Shown: positions 1 to 13,500 of the stretch, piece by piece
Numbering within the stretch: position 1 is the first letter of the stretch
Layout of the letters: the number at the start of each line of letters is the position of its first letter
Assembly (NCBI RefSeq): GCF_032362555.1
Contig: NC_083525.1
Coordinates: 853,501-917,500, forward strand
DNA from: Amyelois transitella
Taxonomy: Eukaryota > Arthropoda > Insecta > Lepidoptera > Pyralidae
Direction: 5' to 3'
DNA length: 64,000 bases
Notes under the pieces: generated by a model
The model's input: only the letters and a program-made list of their open reading frames with translations
Database searches by the model: none
What the model was told of the DNA's origin: nothing
Program-made: the position numbers and the translations under genes

Positions 1-786
1 TACACTGACATAAAAGAACAGTTTTGTGTAATCAGTGACGATACACATCCTAACCAAGCTCCATCCTAACATTAGCACTTGAGTCATGTATGAGTCATTA
101 ACGTATCCTGGCAAGTTGAGCTCGCAATATGTGTCCAGTGGCCAAGTTTCGTAATAACCACGCCAAGGCGGGCCGGGGGCTAAGCTTAGTGCGGATGTTT
201 GCTACGATGGACATAAATTACTCAATAAGGCATTGGAAAATATGTTTTAATTTGTTTTTACTAAAAAAAACTATGGTCGCGTTGAGTAATTTGAAAGATT
301 AATAAAAAAACGTGACTTATCCGTCTTTTCAAGAATGTTGGCTTTGTCTAGCCCGCAAGGGATATAGTCGTGATTATATGTATGTCTGTTTAAAGTTTCA
401 AATGACAAATTACGAAGTTATGTATAACCCTGTGACTGATGACTTTCCTGGTCTACGCCCAGATTCAAACCTAAAGCTATTAGAATTTGAGGAGTAAATT
501 ACTACGACATTTTAATTATTTGGCCGGTTATAACGACTAAGTTATGATAATCACATCTTCCTTGCCAATGTGGGTGTAGCATTAACACTTGTCGCCACAC
601 GGTAATAAGACCTAACGCGACGAGGTCTTGTCCCATCATTCACTTGGACCATAGTTAAATTTCAAGATCTTGTCGATCACCCACTTAGACCAGAGTTCAA
701 TTCCGAGGCATCATGTTTTTCCCAGAGGTAGTCTTCAAAAACAGACGTCATAGCGATAGTTAACTAAAGTTCAGACATATTACATA

Positions 787-1050
787 CATACATACATATG
801 ATCACGTCTATATCCCTTGCGGGGTAAACACAGCCAACAGTCTTGAAAAGACTGAATGGCCACGTTCAGATATTTGGCTTAATGATAGAATTGAGATTCA
901 AATAGTGACAGGTTGCTAAGCCATCGCCTAAAAAGGAATCCCAAGTTTGTAAGCCTATCCCTTAGTCGCCTTTTACGACATCCATGGGAAAGAGATGGAG
1001 TGGTCCTATTCTTTTTTTTTTATTGGTGCCGCGAACCACACGGCACCATT
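787..1050 (-). repeat. Family B retroposon, near full length
   Basis: Runs from a (CATA)n tail complement, through the conserved block 'gggtagacagagccaacagt'-like sequence (here with small changes), to the head 'ccacacggcac'. It is one of about 30 copies in the window. Confidence 0.8.
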
Positions 1051-1726
1051 GAGACATATTCTTTGCAATATTAGGCTTAAAATAGCATTCCTTAATATAA
1101 TCTAATGTTTAATTAACATGTCCTGGACACAGGGAGACAATGGCTGGATGGAGTGCTTTCACTCATCAGGGGGTCAACGCACCGGCCGCGCGCAGAGGTG
1201 TCGCGTTACAGAGCCACCGCTGAATTCTTTGTGAAAGTCTACCTTTTTGTATTAGATGGGGTTTTTGTACAGGTGAATTTGATACGAAATGTATACTCCC
1301 GATCTTTTTAGGAGTACTGGTGCATTGTTTTACGGTACAGTGTTCGAATAAACAGGAAATTCATTGTAACTCGTCTTGCCAAAAACGTTAAGTGTCGCTC
1401 ATTCTTTTTGATTCACCAAATTGCAGTCATGTACGCGGGTTGAAACTGTTGTGATACACAAATAGAAATTATTATTTAAAATAATCAAACGAGAAATTGG
1501 ATCTAAGTGATAAAGATTCAGCTCTCGCTTCCAGAAAAATACATACTTAAGTAAAAACATCATTCATACGTTGTGAATTAATGATGATGTGAGTGCGTAC
1601 TTGTAGGTGTTTAGAAGTTCCACCAACGACCAAGTTGTACCACGTTTTACCAACCAAAAGATGTTGGGACCAAGATCTTTTCATGAGACAGCTTACTTTT
1701 ATACTTTTGTGGTAGCGCTTGGAGAT

Positions 1727-1968
1727 AATAAATATATACGGGACAAATTACACTGATTGAGTAAGCCTCGAAGTAAGTTCTTTGAGACTTGTGTTACGAG
1801 ATACTAACTCAACGATACTATATTTTATAATAAATACTTAATATAGATAAACATCCAAGACCCAGGCCAATCAGAAAAAGTTCTTTTCCCATCATGCCTT
1901 GGCCGGGATTCGAACCCGGGACCTCCGATGTCACAGACAAGCGTATTACCGCTGCGCCACAGAGGCCG
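1727..1968 (-). repeat. SINE-T, tRNA-derived SINE
   Basis: On the minus strand it starts with a tRNA-like head: A-box-like 'tggcgcagcgg' and B-box 'gggttcgaatccc'. A tRNA-unrelated body ends near an 'aataaatatata' stretch. The rest of the cloverleaf is degenerate and the body is repeated elsewhere, so this is a SINE and not a tRNA gene. Confidence 0.85.
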
Positions 1969-4045
1969 TCAAGATCAAGATCCCATAGTATCAGAATCTA
2001 TAATCTAATCATGGAGTTTGAGTGAAGCACTCCTCTGGCATGAATAGCGACAGTCCGCATTGGGTTCTCCAACCGCCACAAGCACGTTATCAAAGCGATA
2101 ATCATCAAGAACGCAGCTACATCCTATTCCATTTCTACTGTCTCGGGACGGATATGCACGAAACCTTCACGAGCCCAAAATGAGAATACAAACTTCGCAT
2201 TGACCGCCGCGACGACCTCCATGTCAATCAAGGCGGAACAATTAGTGTTTAATTCCGGTAATGAACGCATAATAAATTTGCAACGTGTTCGAAATTAACA
2301 CATTCCATTTTGTACAGTCAGAAGCGGTAAAATCTGAATAAAATAGACACTTATCACGTCTTCACCCTTATATACGAGGTAGGCAGAAACAATAGTCACA
2401 AGACTGCAGAGGCTAATATTAAGATGGATGGCTATATGTTGGAATTAAAATTCAGTTATTGCTAGTCGATCGCATAAATAAATCGTACATATTCTGAGTA
2501 AACTTTCTTCAAAATTATGGCAACAAAAATGTAGCTTGCTATTCTCGTGAATCCAACATGCCTAGTGGACTGTTGGCATAGGCCGAATGTCTAGTATTTT
2601 AGCAGTTACGCTTGATCGGTCGCTCTGCCTGGCCGCGAGACCGGCTCAGGTTGCTAATGACGTGCTTGCATATATTCCGTTTCTCGACGAAGGTAATTAA
2701 GATAAGTCAGTCGATGAGGAAGACTATTTACTCTAGATTTGAGAATTTATCGGGTATAGACAACATATTTTTCGATTCACCTCTCCAATCGTTATCTAGC
2801 CTTGGTGAGAAAGAGTCCTCGACCTCCTCTTCCAGAAAGTAGCAACGTCACGTCGCCCACAGGGAAAAGCTCTACTAGGAATACCGAGGACTCTTCAATA
2901 CAAAGACCGTAAGAGTCCCTACCTCATAAATCTCCGATTTCCGCTCATTGATTCCTCAATTATTTCAACACGACTCCACGTGGTAACGGGTGATCCAAGG
3001 GCCCAGAGAATCTCTTTTGTAGTGCAAAGAGACAATTCTGATAGCTTGCTGGACATCCTGCCTCGCGAAAAGGTGTTAGAATCTTTATTTAATTTGTAAA
3101 TAATATTGTGTTTATTATTGTGTGTGTTATTTTGTTTATTGATTATATATTCAATTTCTTAAATTAATATATAGGTCCTTAAATAATCAATTAAGTCAAA
3201 ATCGAAAACTATAATAACTGTAGCAAAACCTATGGATTTCAGTCTGCGCCTACGCACGTTCAGTCCAATTTAGTCTAAGTATATTGCCGTTACTATCACT
3301 ACCGTTACAAGCGATATTGGGATGCGGCGGTCGTGCGTTCACCGCACCATCATGACCTTGAGACATGCAAATCACATACAATTTTACTATACAAGTACCA
3401 TCAATGCGTCAATACATTACACACAGCGAATGTACGTAGTATGTAGCCGAAGATAAGACACCAATTTGCGTGACAATTTTATTTCTTTGAAAGTTCGTCA
3501 CATATAAGACCTGTAGTCCTCAAAACATGTCACATATATCAAGATTTTATAGATTACGGAGTAACGTCTACGTCTAAGGCAGTCAGGTTGCCATACCCTT
3601 ATGCCAGGACAAACTTAGGATTTCAGCCTATCATTTTTGTAAAGAGTACCTTGCATTGTTGACCATTTTTGTTTCTTTATGTAAAATAATGATTATGAAA
3701 GGAATCTTTTTTTATTCATTACCTACTTTAAAGTGTAATGCGAATTTATTGCATTAACACCTCATCGAATTCTAGGTACATAAACTCGTACAATAAGATC
3801 GGATCGAGTCCAAACGCACCAACTACTTAATCAAATTAATCATCGGCGAGTCATCAGTGTAATCAACATGATTTAAGTACGATAAGCCTCCGCACTGGCT
3901 CCACAAGGTGTTCCAGCGCCACAGACAATGTCACGAATGTGTGCAATCGGTTGAATTGATAATTGTCATCTACATACAGACAGTAGGCGTGCTTATAATG
4001 GCCATATTAGTAAAGTACAGTCAACAGCATATCAACCTACACACG

Positions 4046-4213
4046 TAAATCACGCCTCTTTCCCGGGGCTGTGTAGGCAGAGACTACATCTTTCCACTTG
4101 CTACGATCCCTGCACACTTTCAGATGACATTCATAAGTCTCTTCATGCAGGCTCGTTCGGAGAAGACTTTGCAAAAGGTTAGGTCGAAAGTACCCGAAAC
4201 CGACGAGCTTGCA
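4046..4213 (-). repeat. LINE-A 3' fragment
   Basis: The minus strand encodes a degraded reverse-transcriptase C-terminal tail (…[15 protein letters not shown]…) that matches the better copy at 19565-19880. It is 5'-truncated, as is usual for LINE insertions. Confidence 0.75.
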
Positions 4214-4489
4214 TATCAACCTATCTAAATATCTAAATTCAATGCAAATTCGCCTCTTTTACCGCATCATAGAATAATAATGGGTAACTTGATATGCTGT
4301 TTACTGTACACGTATCATTGGTTAATGCACACTGCAGGAAAAACCTGTACCATGGGTTTCATATTACAGACTTTAAATATGAATACTGCGAATTTTGCAT
4401 TCTATGAATTACACTACAATGTTTCAATAACAACGCTGTTTGTTATTGAAGCATTGATTAGATTACTAAACTTATAGGTATATAGGCAT

Positions 4490-4737
4490 GGAATAAATAA
4501 ATAAATTTATACGGAAAAAATTACACTGATTGAGTTAGCCTGAAAGTAAGTTCGAGACTTGTGTTACGAGAAACTAACTCAACGATAGTATATTTTATAA
4601 TAAAAACATATTATAGATAAACATCCAAGATCCAGGCCAATCTGAAAAAGTTATTTTCTCATCATGCCCTGGCCGAGATTCGAAACCGGGACCACCGATG
4701 CGTGACATGACAAGCGTACTACCGCTGCGCCACAGAG
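4490..4737 (-). repeat. SINE-T, second copy
   Basis: Colinear with the copy at 1727-1968 but more diverged: the B-box-like site reads 'gattcgaaaccgg', and two extra bases lie near 'cgtgacatgacaagcg'. Both copies point the same way. Confidence 0.85.
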
Positions 4738-5328
4738 GCAAGTTTGGTTTCACAATAACCAAAACATTGGTAAAATAATTGCATCAATAACCAAAACACT
4801 GCTTGTGTTATTATAACCAATTACATATCACATTATTTGGGCGTCCAAAAGGCCTCCAAAAAAATGATACCAAGTTGTGTGTGACATCACAGCTTGGTAT
4901 TTTGTTCGCGTCATGATCTTCATTTGGTAGGCAACTAACTCAATTATTGCGTTTATGGAAATGATGTCTTAATAAAAGTTGTTCCGTATTTTTTATATTC
5001 ACTGATGGTATAGTCATTTTTAAATAACTTAGAATTTTTATAATAGACTTTCCCACCACATTGAATGGCGTCAAAAAGAATATTGAAAATTCACGTTTTA
5101 TATTTAATCACGTGTATTCTATCATTTATCAACATTTTCAGACTAAAACTCGTACAAAAGGTCAATAACTTCTTGTAGAAACAGGGTTTAAACACACCCA
5201 ACGCAGATTTCGATCAAAATGGCCACACTTCATCGAACGGGGCACGCGACAGAAAAAGAAGTACATACTACAATAAAAAGTTTTGATTGCCTTTTTGCCG
5301 AGTTGGCCCACTAATGAGATAATACTGG

Positions 5329-5467
5329 GTGAGTCATTGGACCTCAGTCATTTCACGGCGCGTTAATTTGTTGTATGAGGACTTTCAAACGGCATCTGTG
5401 GGTGGAGACCAATGTCTTGACTACTTAACAGATTTTGATGACGCTTCATTGGTTTTACGTATAAAGG
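5329..5467 (+). pseudogene. Possible orphan CUB-like exon
   Basis: An open stretch ends exactly at a strong donor (aaag|gtgagt, GT at 5468). Its translation contains the segment RRVNLLYEDFQTASVGGDQC followed by LDYL. Alternating hydrophobic residues and a Cys then D-Y-L are typical of the middle of a CUB domain. A stop at 5320 and the lack of a good upstream acceptor argue that it is a relic, or that I misread it. No neighbouring exon was found. Confidence 0.22.
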
Positions 5468-6179
5468 TGAGTTCCTTAAAGTTAAGTTTTCGACTGAGGT
5501 TCACAAAAGAATCAAAGATAATCGTCATCAATCTTCTGCTACTAAAACAGCTCAACGTGGCCTACTTATCAGTCTTTTCAAGATTGTTGGCTCTGTCTAC
5601 CCCGCAAGGGATATAGATAGACTTGACTTTATCTTCCGCTCATGCTTTAAAAGAAGATTACACGAATTGACGACATGAAAGTTTATTAGTTATTATAACT
5701 TGTATGATCTAGTACCAAAGTCGGCTCAAATGAATCGATAAAAATCAAACTAGAAACGAGCAAAAGGTATTGGAATATACATATAAAGACATCTGTCACC
5801 GATATATCGATTCTACAAAGCGCCTACGACAAAGGCTACCTTGCCCTGTGCAACATTGATTTATTTTCCAACAAGAACTAATGTTATGCACGCGAATCGC
5901 TTGATGATGGCGCGCGAGTGTCATTTGCAAAACATGACACTTCACGTGGCGTGTAAGTTAGCCAAATTACGTCAGCCGTAGGATTCTAACTAATGATACC
6001 AATTCACGACCACGCCCGAATAGTAGGTTTTAAAACAACGCAGTCAAAACGTCTTAAGTACAGAAGTTTTATTGAGCAAAGATTTTTTCAGTATTTTCTG
6101 GTAATTATAATGTTGATAGGCAAACAAACGGTATTGTTCTTTTAGGTTAACGGGCTAACAATTAGTCACTATTTCAATC

Positions 6180-6279
6180 TCAATTTCACCATTATGGCAT
6201 ACAGCTGAAAGTGGCGTTTCAATCTCTGAGACTGTTGGCTCTGTCTACCCCGTAAGGGGTAAAGCTTGATTATATGTAT
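6180..6279 (+). repeat. Family B 3' half
   Basis: Begins inside the 'tcaatctcaattt' block and runs to the tail 'gattatatgtatgtat'. The 5' half is missing. Confidence 0.7.
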
Positions 6280-6944
6280 GTATTTTGGGTGAAAGAAAGA
6301 TTTTACAAATGATGCCAATCACTTTTTTCCAGTTATTCTAATATTTTTCATTTGTGATTTCTAAAATGAAACAACGTATAAACAAATTCCATCAATTCCA
6401 TTGTAAAGCTGAACGTGCCTAATTCTTTTCAAGACCGTTGGCTCTGTCTACCCTAAATTGGATATAGACGTGACTAAAAGTAAATACAGATCAACAAATA
6501 ATATACCACGTAACCCCTCGAAATGGTATAGTGAATCAATAAAGAATAGTCCGCAAGTGTGTACGCGGTACAATACGGAACAAATACATTCGATCGCAAA
6601 TATTTGTAGGTACCGCCGCGGACGCCATAGCGAGCTGTCAATTGTTCCGACCGGACCCTCGCGAGAGAAACCGGGTCATTCTATTATAACGTGCACTTGT
6701 TGGTCCGTTTTACGACCAAGGGGATTTGTATGCGCCTCCCTAAATTTAGCAACTAATGTATTAGTAGATTTAGTGGCCCTAAAACTTCATCAAATAATGT
6801 TGATGCTACTTAAGGGAGTTGTCATTTCATCGTTTATTTATTCCTTGAATATGTTCACAATATACATAGGTCTCAAGTATTCAAGCACAGTTTCTGTTAA
6901 CACACATGTCGTTCAAACCTGTGTTTTACAGTATTTCAAAAATA

Positions 6945-7205
6945 CATACATACATATGGTCACGTCTATATCCCGTGCAGGGTAGACAGATCCAACAGTT
7001 TGAAAAGACTGAATGGCTACGTTCAGCTGTTTGGCTTAATGATAGAATTGAGATTCAAATAGTGACAGGTTGCTAGCCTGTCGCCTAAAAGAAGAATCTT
7101 AAGTGTATAAGCCTATCCCTTAAGTCTCCTTTCACGACATCCATGGGAAAGAGATGGTAATGGTCCTATTCTTGTTCCTATTAGTGCCGGAAACCACACG
7201 GCACC
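6945..7205 (-). repeat. Family B retroposon
   Basis: Nearly full-length copy from 'catacatacatatggtcacg' to 'ccacacggcacc'. Confidence 0.8.
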
Positions 7206-7696
7206 AAAATGAAAATCAGGTTAGACTGTTATCCGTTAATTACTTTCAAATGACCACCGCGTCATATTATTATGCAAATGCAACGGAATTTCGTTCACTT
7301 ACAGTGACGTGGGTGTATTTGCGATGGCTTTGGGTGCGTATGTATGATAATACGTAATCGTAATCGACTAATTATAGTTTTATTTCACACGTATTGCTAT
7401 GACGTCTGTCGCTACGGAGGCCGGCCGAGAATCGGTCGACGGGGAAACCTGGGTTTACGATTCCGATATAGACGCGCGAGTAGGCCTAGTGCCATTTATT
7501 AACCGACTTTAATAAAAAGGGAGAAAGGTTTATATGTAATAGTTGTTGCCCGCGACTTCACCAGCTAAGTAGCCAGTAAGACTGTAACAAAAGCTGTGTC
7601 ACTGGCAAATTCATTTTAAACAATCTGATCCCCTGTATTCCGCCGCTTTTTTTATTCGTTTTATATTTCACGTATAATGTTGTATAGTATATATAG

Positions 7697-7930
7697 TGCC
7701 GTGTGGTTCTCGGCACAAACATAAAAAGAATAGGACCGCGACTAAGGGATAGGCTTATAAACTTGGGATTCTTATTTTAGGCGACGGGCTAGCAACATGT
7801 CACTATTTGAATCTCAGTTCTATCATAAAGCCAAACAGCTGTACGTGGCCTTTCAGTCTCTAAGACTGTTGGCTCTGTCTACCCACCGCAAGGGATATAG
7901 ACGTGACTTTATGTATATGTATGTATGTAG
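7697..7930 (+). repeat. Family B retroposon, internally deleted
   Basis: Starts at the head 'gccgtgtggttctcggcac' and ends in 'tatgtatgtatg'. The segment with 'tccatctctttcccatgg' seen in other copies is missing. Confidence 0.8.
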
Positions 7931-8398
7931 TAAAGTATACTAACCTAACATATTAATAAAAGTAGAGAAGATGTTCTATTCACGAACTTGTCATATGGGG
8001 CAATCTATGGAAACCGAAGAGATTGATAACGAAGTCATTAAAAATGCCTTATCATAATTCGTGAATCCATCTGTACATAACACCTGCCATGTCATGACCG
8101 GCGCATCCCGGGGAGCGTCTTTCTTGCAACGTGATAATGTTATCTCAAACAGACAAAACAATATAAACACAGACAGCAATATTAATTAAATCGAAATATT
8201 AACGCGTTTAAAGGTTTAGTGTGTAATCTTAAACAGAAACACGTTTATACGATATAAATACATGCAAAAAGCACAGCTATCTGAAACTCCTCTTCGTAAT
8301 TTCGTAAACAATACGTTTTGCCTAAAACTTTGTTGACAAAATTCACTGTAGGGTAGATATGTCGGTTCCTAGGTAGCAATATTGACAGAAATCATACA

Positions 8399-8552
8399 TA
8401 CATACATAAAACCACGCCTCTTTTCCAGAGGGGTAGGCAGAGACTACCTCTTTCCACTTGCCACGACCTCTACATACGGCGGTTTCGGATACTTTTGACC
8501 TGACCCTTTACCAGAACGTCCTTAATTTGATCAAGATACGATCGTCTAAAAA
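8399..8552 (-). repeat. LINE-A 3' fragment
   Basis: Contains 'cacgcctcttttccagagg', then 'tttccacttgccacgacctc', then the block up to 'cttaatttgatcaagata'. A stretch encoding the RT tail is deleted between 'ctctacat' and 'cggcggtttcgg'. Confidence 0.75.
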
Positions 8553-9289
8553 TCATTGATGGAAGTTATCTTGAGTAACGTTCTATTCTAATTCTCTAGA
8601 CGGGTTTTATAAGGCAAAATAGTTTAACATTTCACACGCTTTCACTGTGTGCATTTTAATTCAGACGTTTCTTCTAACAAAGTAAAAGTTTCTATAAAAT
8701 AAGATTTTTATCTCATCATAACACATCACAGCCCAGTCGAAGACATTATTATTTTAAAAGTCGAAATATTGGTTAAGATCAGTAAAAAAACCATACCGAC
8801 AAAATGGACCACCATCTCAAAGTTTCCGAATTGAACAAATTCATTCTTTTTTGTGAAAATGAGCGGATTTTTGTGTTTCAAAATTGTATAATTTCATTCC
8901 AATATTTCAAGATCTATCATACTTATTAATGATGTATTTTTAAAATGGCGTATGAAAGAGCGTACGTTTATTTTTGCTTTAATCTGTAAATGTATCTAAG
9001 TAGTATATATAATTGGATCGACTTCCCAACATGAATAAAATAAATACGCCACATAACAACAGGAGTACTCGGCGTGACCCAGACTAGTTTCGCTACCTAT
9101 CGCAACCTTGCCCCGGTGGCTTGAAAAAGTGACCCTCAAATTATCGAGCGAACCGAGAGGTCTTTCAACTGAGTCGACGATGGCTCTAGAATTATCGCTT
9201 TTATTTTATATCAATGTAGATATAGGTACAGTCAACAGCATATCGACATATCCAAATTCACTGCAGATTCTTCTTTATTAACACCAGAG

Positions 9290-9640
9290 TTCCATGGAGG
9301 AGAGCGTCGTTGGTTGAATCGGTAAGGTCCGCTTAAAATACGTGATATGTAAGGCACAGGTTAGAATCCCACCTCGGCGATGTATCAATTACCATTTACG
9401 AAAATATCGACGTTCTTACGGCGAGGGAAAACATAGTGAGGAAACCTGCACGTTCAACAAACTGAATGTGATCCAATACGGGTTAGGTTTACCTGCAAAA
9501 GTCTCGGAGGTCAGATGGGAGTCGCTTCCTATAAAAACCTGACTCACCCAAATCCAGGGTCAAAAGCATACCTCGGGCTCCTCTCCAAAGTGGTAAGGAT
9601 GCAACCGGGACTAAAGCACCAAAAAGAAGAGTTGCATGGA
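9290..9640 (+). repeat. SINE-E, tRNA-like SINE, near full length
   Basis: The head includes the B-box-like 'aggttagaatcccacc'. It is followed by the family block with 'gtgaggaaacctgcac', 'aaaacctgactcaccca' and 'cgggctcctctcc'. Matches 51365-51740 along its length. Confidence 0.75.
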
Positions 9641-9954
9641 GGGTAACTTGATATGCGGTTGACTGTATCGTTATTAATAATTGATCATAGCATTAAAAAT
9701 CTATAAACTGTCGACGAAAGTTAAAAGCTGCGGTATTTTGGGTTTAAAAATTGATGAACGACAAAGCGAAATCCCGCGCGCATCCGTCGCGCGCACACGC
9801 ACACAATGAAACTTAACATACACAACCAAGCGAATCGATATAAAATGTGACAACTTTTTTCATACATAGTTAATCTCCATTTGCATTAACTTCGCACTGA
9901 AAAGCCACGAATTCGTAACTTGATGAACAATAACATAGATTATGTAATACTAAC

Positions 9955-10092
9955 GACTCGCCCCTCGGCTTTGTACGATATTGCACTTTCTATTAAAAAA
10001 AACTGCATTAAAATCCGTTGTGAAGTTTTAAAGATCTAAGCATACATACAGACAGACGGGAAGCGATTTTGCTTTGTACTATGTAGCGATGC
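9955..10092 (+). mobile_element. LEP1-like short repeat (possible Helitron relative)
   Basis: Shares the '…aatccgttg…gaagttttaaagat' block and the end 'ttttgtactatgtag' with the element at 36731-36922. Its 5' part is degenerate. The Helitron assignment rests on recalled similarity to lepidopteran LEP1 elements and is not proven here. Confidence 0.45.
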
Positions 10093-10523
10093 AGCCTTTG
10101 AATTTATGAACAATGAATCCCAAAATTCTACTACTCCTTTGTCCTGGCGTTAACTCCGGCGTGAACCTCTTGTTCATGTTCCCGGATTGGGTAAGTTAAG
10201 TTTTTACACGGAGCGACTCACGTCCGAATGCCCTTCGTGTCCTTTTCAAGGGAACCCATATTGGTTCATGGCAAAAGCTGCGTTTGATGAGTGTAGCTTT
10301 CTTATTCCCTTAAATCCACCCAGAAGTTACCAGGAATAAACACCGTTTTACTTTATTTTAACTATCTATTGGGAGAAACCCTATTTTAAAGTACAGGAAA
10401 CCACACAGCCACCGTTAAATTTTTGACCGACTTCAAAAAGAGAGGTTCTCAATTCGACCGTATTTTTTAATCTATGTTCTCATTCTCACCATATTTCTAA
10501 ATAGGTTTAAACTAGACACTTAC

Positions 10524-13500
10524 CTTTGTTTCTTCCTTTTGTTCGATTGAGGATATAATCCGCCAAGAGGCCCGACGCGCTCCTATCACGTTCTTGTAAG
10601 CCACGGAGAGGAGATTCCGCTCCTCCACCGTCAGCTCGTTGTCAGAGACGTTGCGAGAGGCGACGTTCTTCATCGCCTCCACCATTTCTACAAAGAGAAT
10701 TATTTGTTAAAATTATTTAAATATACAAAAGACACTGATTCACTGACATACTTACATAGTCACGTCTTTATATTCCATGCAGGGTAGACGGAACCGACAG
10801 TCTTGAAAAGACTGAAAGGCCAGGTTCAGCTGATGGAATTGAAATTCAAATAGTGCTACATGTGGAATGTTATTGACTGACATATCGACGCAATTATCAC
10901 TAGAACGTGGATAAAGTGAAGAAAGTTTGCAGGGATTGTGGAAAGATGTCTGCTTTAACCCCCCGGGAAAGATGCGACATTTTATGTATGTAGGTAATCT
11001 GAATTCTCCACTTGACATTAGTCTTAGTTATAGGTAATCTGGGTAAACTCAAAAGAGTATTTCCCGAAATTTCCTCTGTACAGATATTGACGAGATTTAT
11101 TCTTTAGACGCAGACAGAGCTGCAAGGTGTGAGGGTTACTCTAGTTCATCTATACCTCAAGTATGGTCATGTCTTGAGCGTTGTCTGCTTCTACTAAGAT
11201 TTTAAATGAGGCATGTAGGTTCCCTATAAGGTCTTGTACTGCACTTGAAGTATTTCTCTGTGGGAACACAGGTCAAATTTTTTTTGACCTGTGTCCCCAC
11301 AGAGTCAGTCAGCCAGTCTTGAGCTCATTGCAGGACCAAATTATCTGGTTCCTGTTGCCAAATATTGTTCTGATAAAAACAGTGTTACTCTTGTGCAAAA
11401 GATCAACAGCTAAAGACTGTCTGTAATCACCGCTTAATGTTATTTTTGCTTTCATCATAGACTTTCCACCTTTCTGCTAAACAAAGAATCCATGACTAGT
11501 CCTAGATATAAGAAAAAAATCTTTAATTTGATTTTAGTTATCAGTACAGTGTGTCCAACATAGTCACACTGTTGCTGTCTCATCTTTCCTTCTTCTTTGT
11601 TGAGGACCTGGTTTCTCCAATAGATAGATAATTTATTTATTTATTTGATTTGCTACACACAATTTACAATGTTCTGTAATTTACAATAGGTACACTGTCT
11701 CAGTTCTTTTTGTGTTGAGGGGCTGGATTCTCTTCCCAGCTCCCACTGGAAGTGAAGCACAGCAAATGATGAGGAGCAGGCCTTGGTACAGGTTCGTAGG
11801 CTTCCAGGAATGTCCCACTTATCATCTCACCGTTAAACATCCTTTTAGGATAGATTATTGGATAATCTATCTGTTTTTTCATCTATGCAAGTTTCCTACA
11901 TTACACACAGTATAGACAAATAGCCCTGTCTTAGCTGTTGATGAAGTTTTTTGATACAATTTAACAGTTTTCAGTAGTAACATCCAAATCTAGTATTTTC
12001 TTTGTGCTATTTTCATAAAAAATCCCCGAAAAAGTACCTTGACATAGGTGCAGATGAATACTCATTCAGTGAGCGTAAAACAGGATCTCATTATCTCATG
12101 TTTTGTCAAAAGTTCTAATATGTACTTTTTATTTTGAGCTGATGCTAGCCACACCACTGGCTAACTCAACTTCAATGATAATCCTGTTTTTACGAATTAT
12201 TTAATAGAAATTAATCACAAAATCTTAATAAAAACAGATGCAAAATAATTTACTATAATACCATTGATACTATTATGCCACATCCAGATTGCGCTCTGTG
12301 AACTTTAGATCCGTGGTTGCCCGACGCGCAACTAGCAGTCGACGCAGATTTTTGTGACTCCTACCCTACATGGTTCCTTATTTTAATTTTTGTTTTATAT
12401 ACGCTCGCTGTCTTGCTATAATTATGATGTACATTGTTAGTTTCTCAGTAAGTGAATTGTTAATTCTTTATGAGGAAATAAAGTTCTTTAAACATTTTAC
12501 CCAAATGCCCAAAAAGTTCCGGAGCTCTGTATACTGACCATATTTCAGCATAGTTTAAGTCGACTATCTTGTTAATGACCATTAACTTGTTCTAAATAAG
12601 AATGAAGAAAGTCAGGGCATAAGCTTACCTCGATCTTTATAGTATCTTATGAGTAGTGAGTGAACATTTATTATCAATCTAGTAGCAAGAATGCAGAGTT
12701 CTTTATTAAAAAAAATACAAGGCAAGGTAATTTAATTATGAATTTATTTTGTAGTATGACTCTAGTTAAGTATTTTTTCAAAGATCAACTGAACTCCTTA
12801 AAGAGACATTCATTATTACAAATGGACAACTTAATGAGATCTAACTAGTTTCTATGTCCAAGTATCTCCATTCAATGTTTCTAGGTCACTTCAAGTTATG
12901 AGAATTTCATAAATTTAAACCACATTCCAGCACAGGTGTCTGTCAAAAAATGCAATAAAATGCATGTGGCTGAAAGCAGGTGCAAGAAAGCTCAATAGAA
13001 CACCCCTTTACATATCTACATAATTATTATTTATTACTAGAATTAAGGGGTCAATGTATTTATTGCTACTCAATATTCTTTTTCATTGATGATGCGAGTC
13101 AAGAACATGTGTAGGGCGAGTCTCAAGTTCAGTGATAATTTCATATGAATTTTAAGGTATTCTACAAATGCGGTCGTTGAACTTTACGTCAAATCAATGT
13201 GAAGGATAATGGAGATATGTGGTGCATACGCCTAGATACCGACAGCGGTCACAAAGAGCGCATTATCAAAAGATGAGAGCGATAACACGAATTCTTCTCA
13301 GGTGTATAGTTACAATGGGAGGAATAGGTAAAACTGCATAGGCGTCGGAAACTATTCATGATTATTCAGCCTGGAACGTTCTCCGTGGTTATAGCTAACA
13401 TTTGTACAGATCAACATGCTTCAGCAGAGTCGGTGACATCGATCGCAGTTTCACATCCTAAAGACGGGAAAATAGAGAAACGTTTCATACGATACTTGCT

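Larger units (their letters stand above)
1..10523. other. Repeat-rich intron of 14-3-3 epsilon
   Basis: No convincing host exon was found here on either strand, apart from a weak CUB-like piece at 5329-5467. Because exons 1 and 2 of 14-3-3 epsilon lie to the right on the minus strand and no later exon is seen, most of this stretch is probably its second intron. It holds SINE-T, SINE-E, LINE-A and family B copies listed separately, plus short family B tails at 320-388, 5571-5628 and 6425-6475. The remainder (for example 2000-4000, 4750-5300 and 8560-9290) is AT-rich sequence in which I see nothing recognisable. Confidence 0.6.

Noticed and set aside
2041-2240. GC-richer stretch considered as a missing 14-3-3 epsilon exon
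   Set aside because: The minus-strand translation shows none of the conserved 14-3-3 helices.
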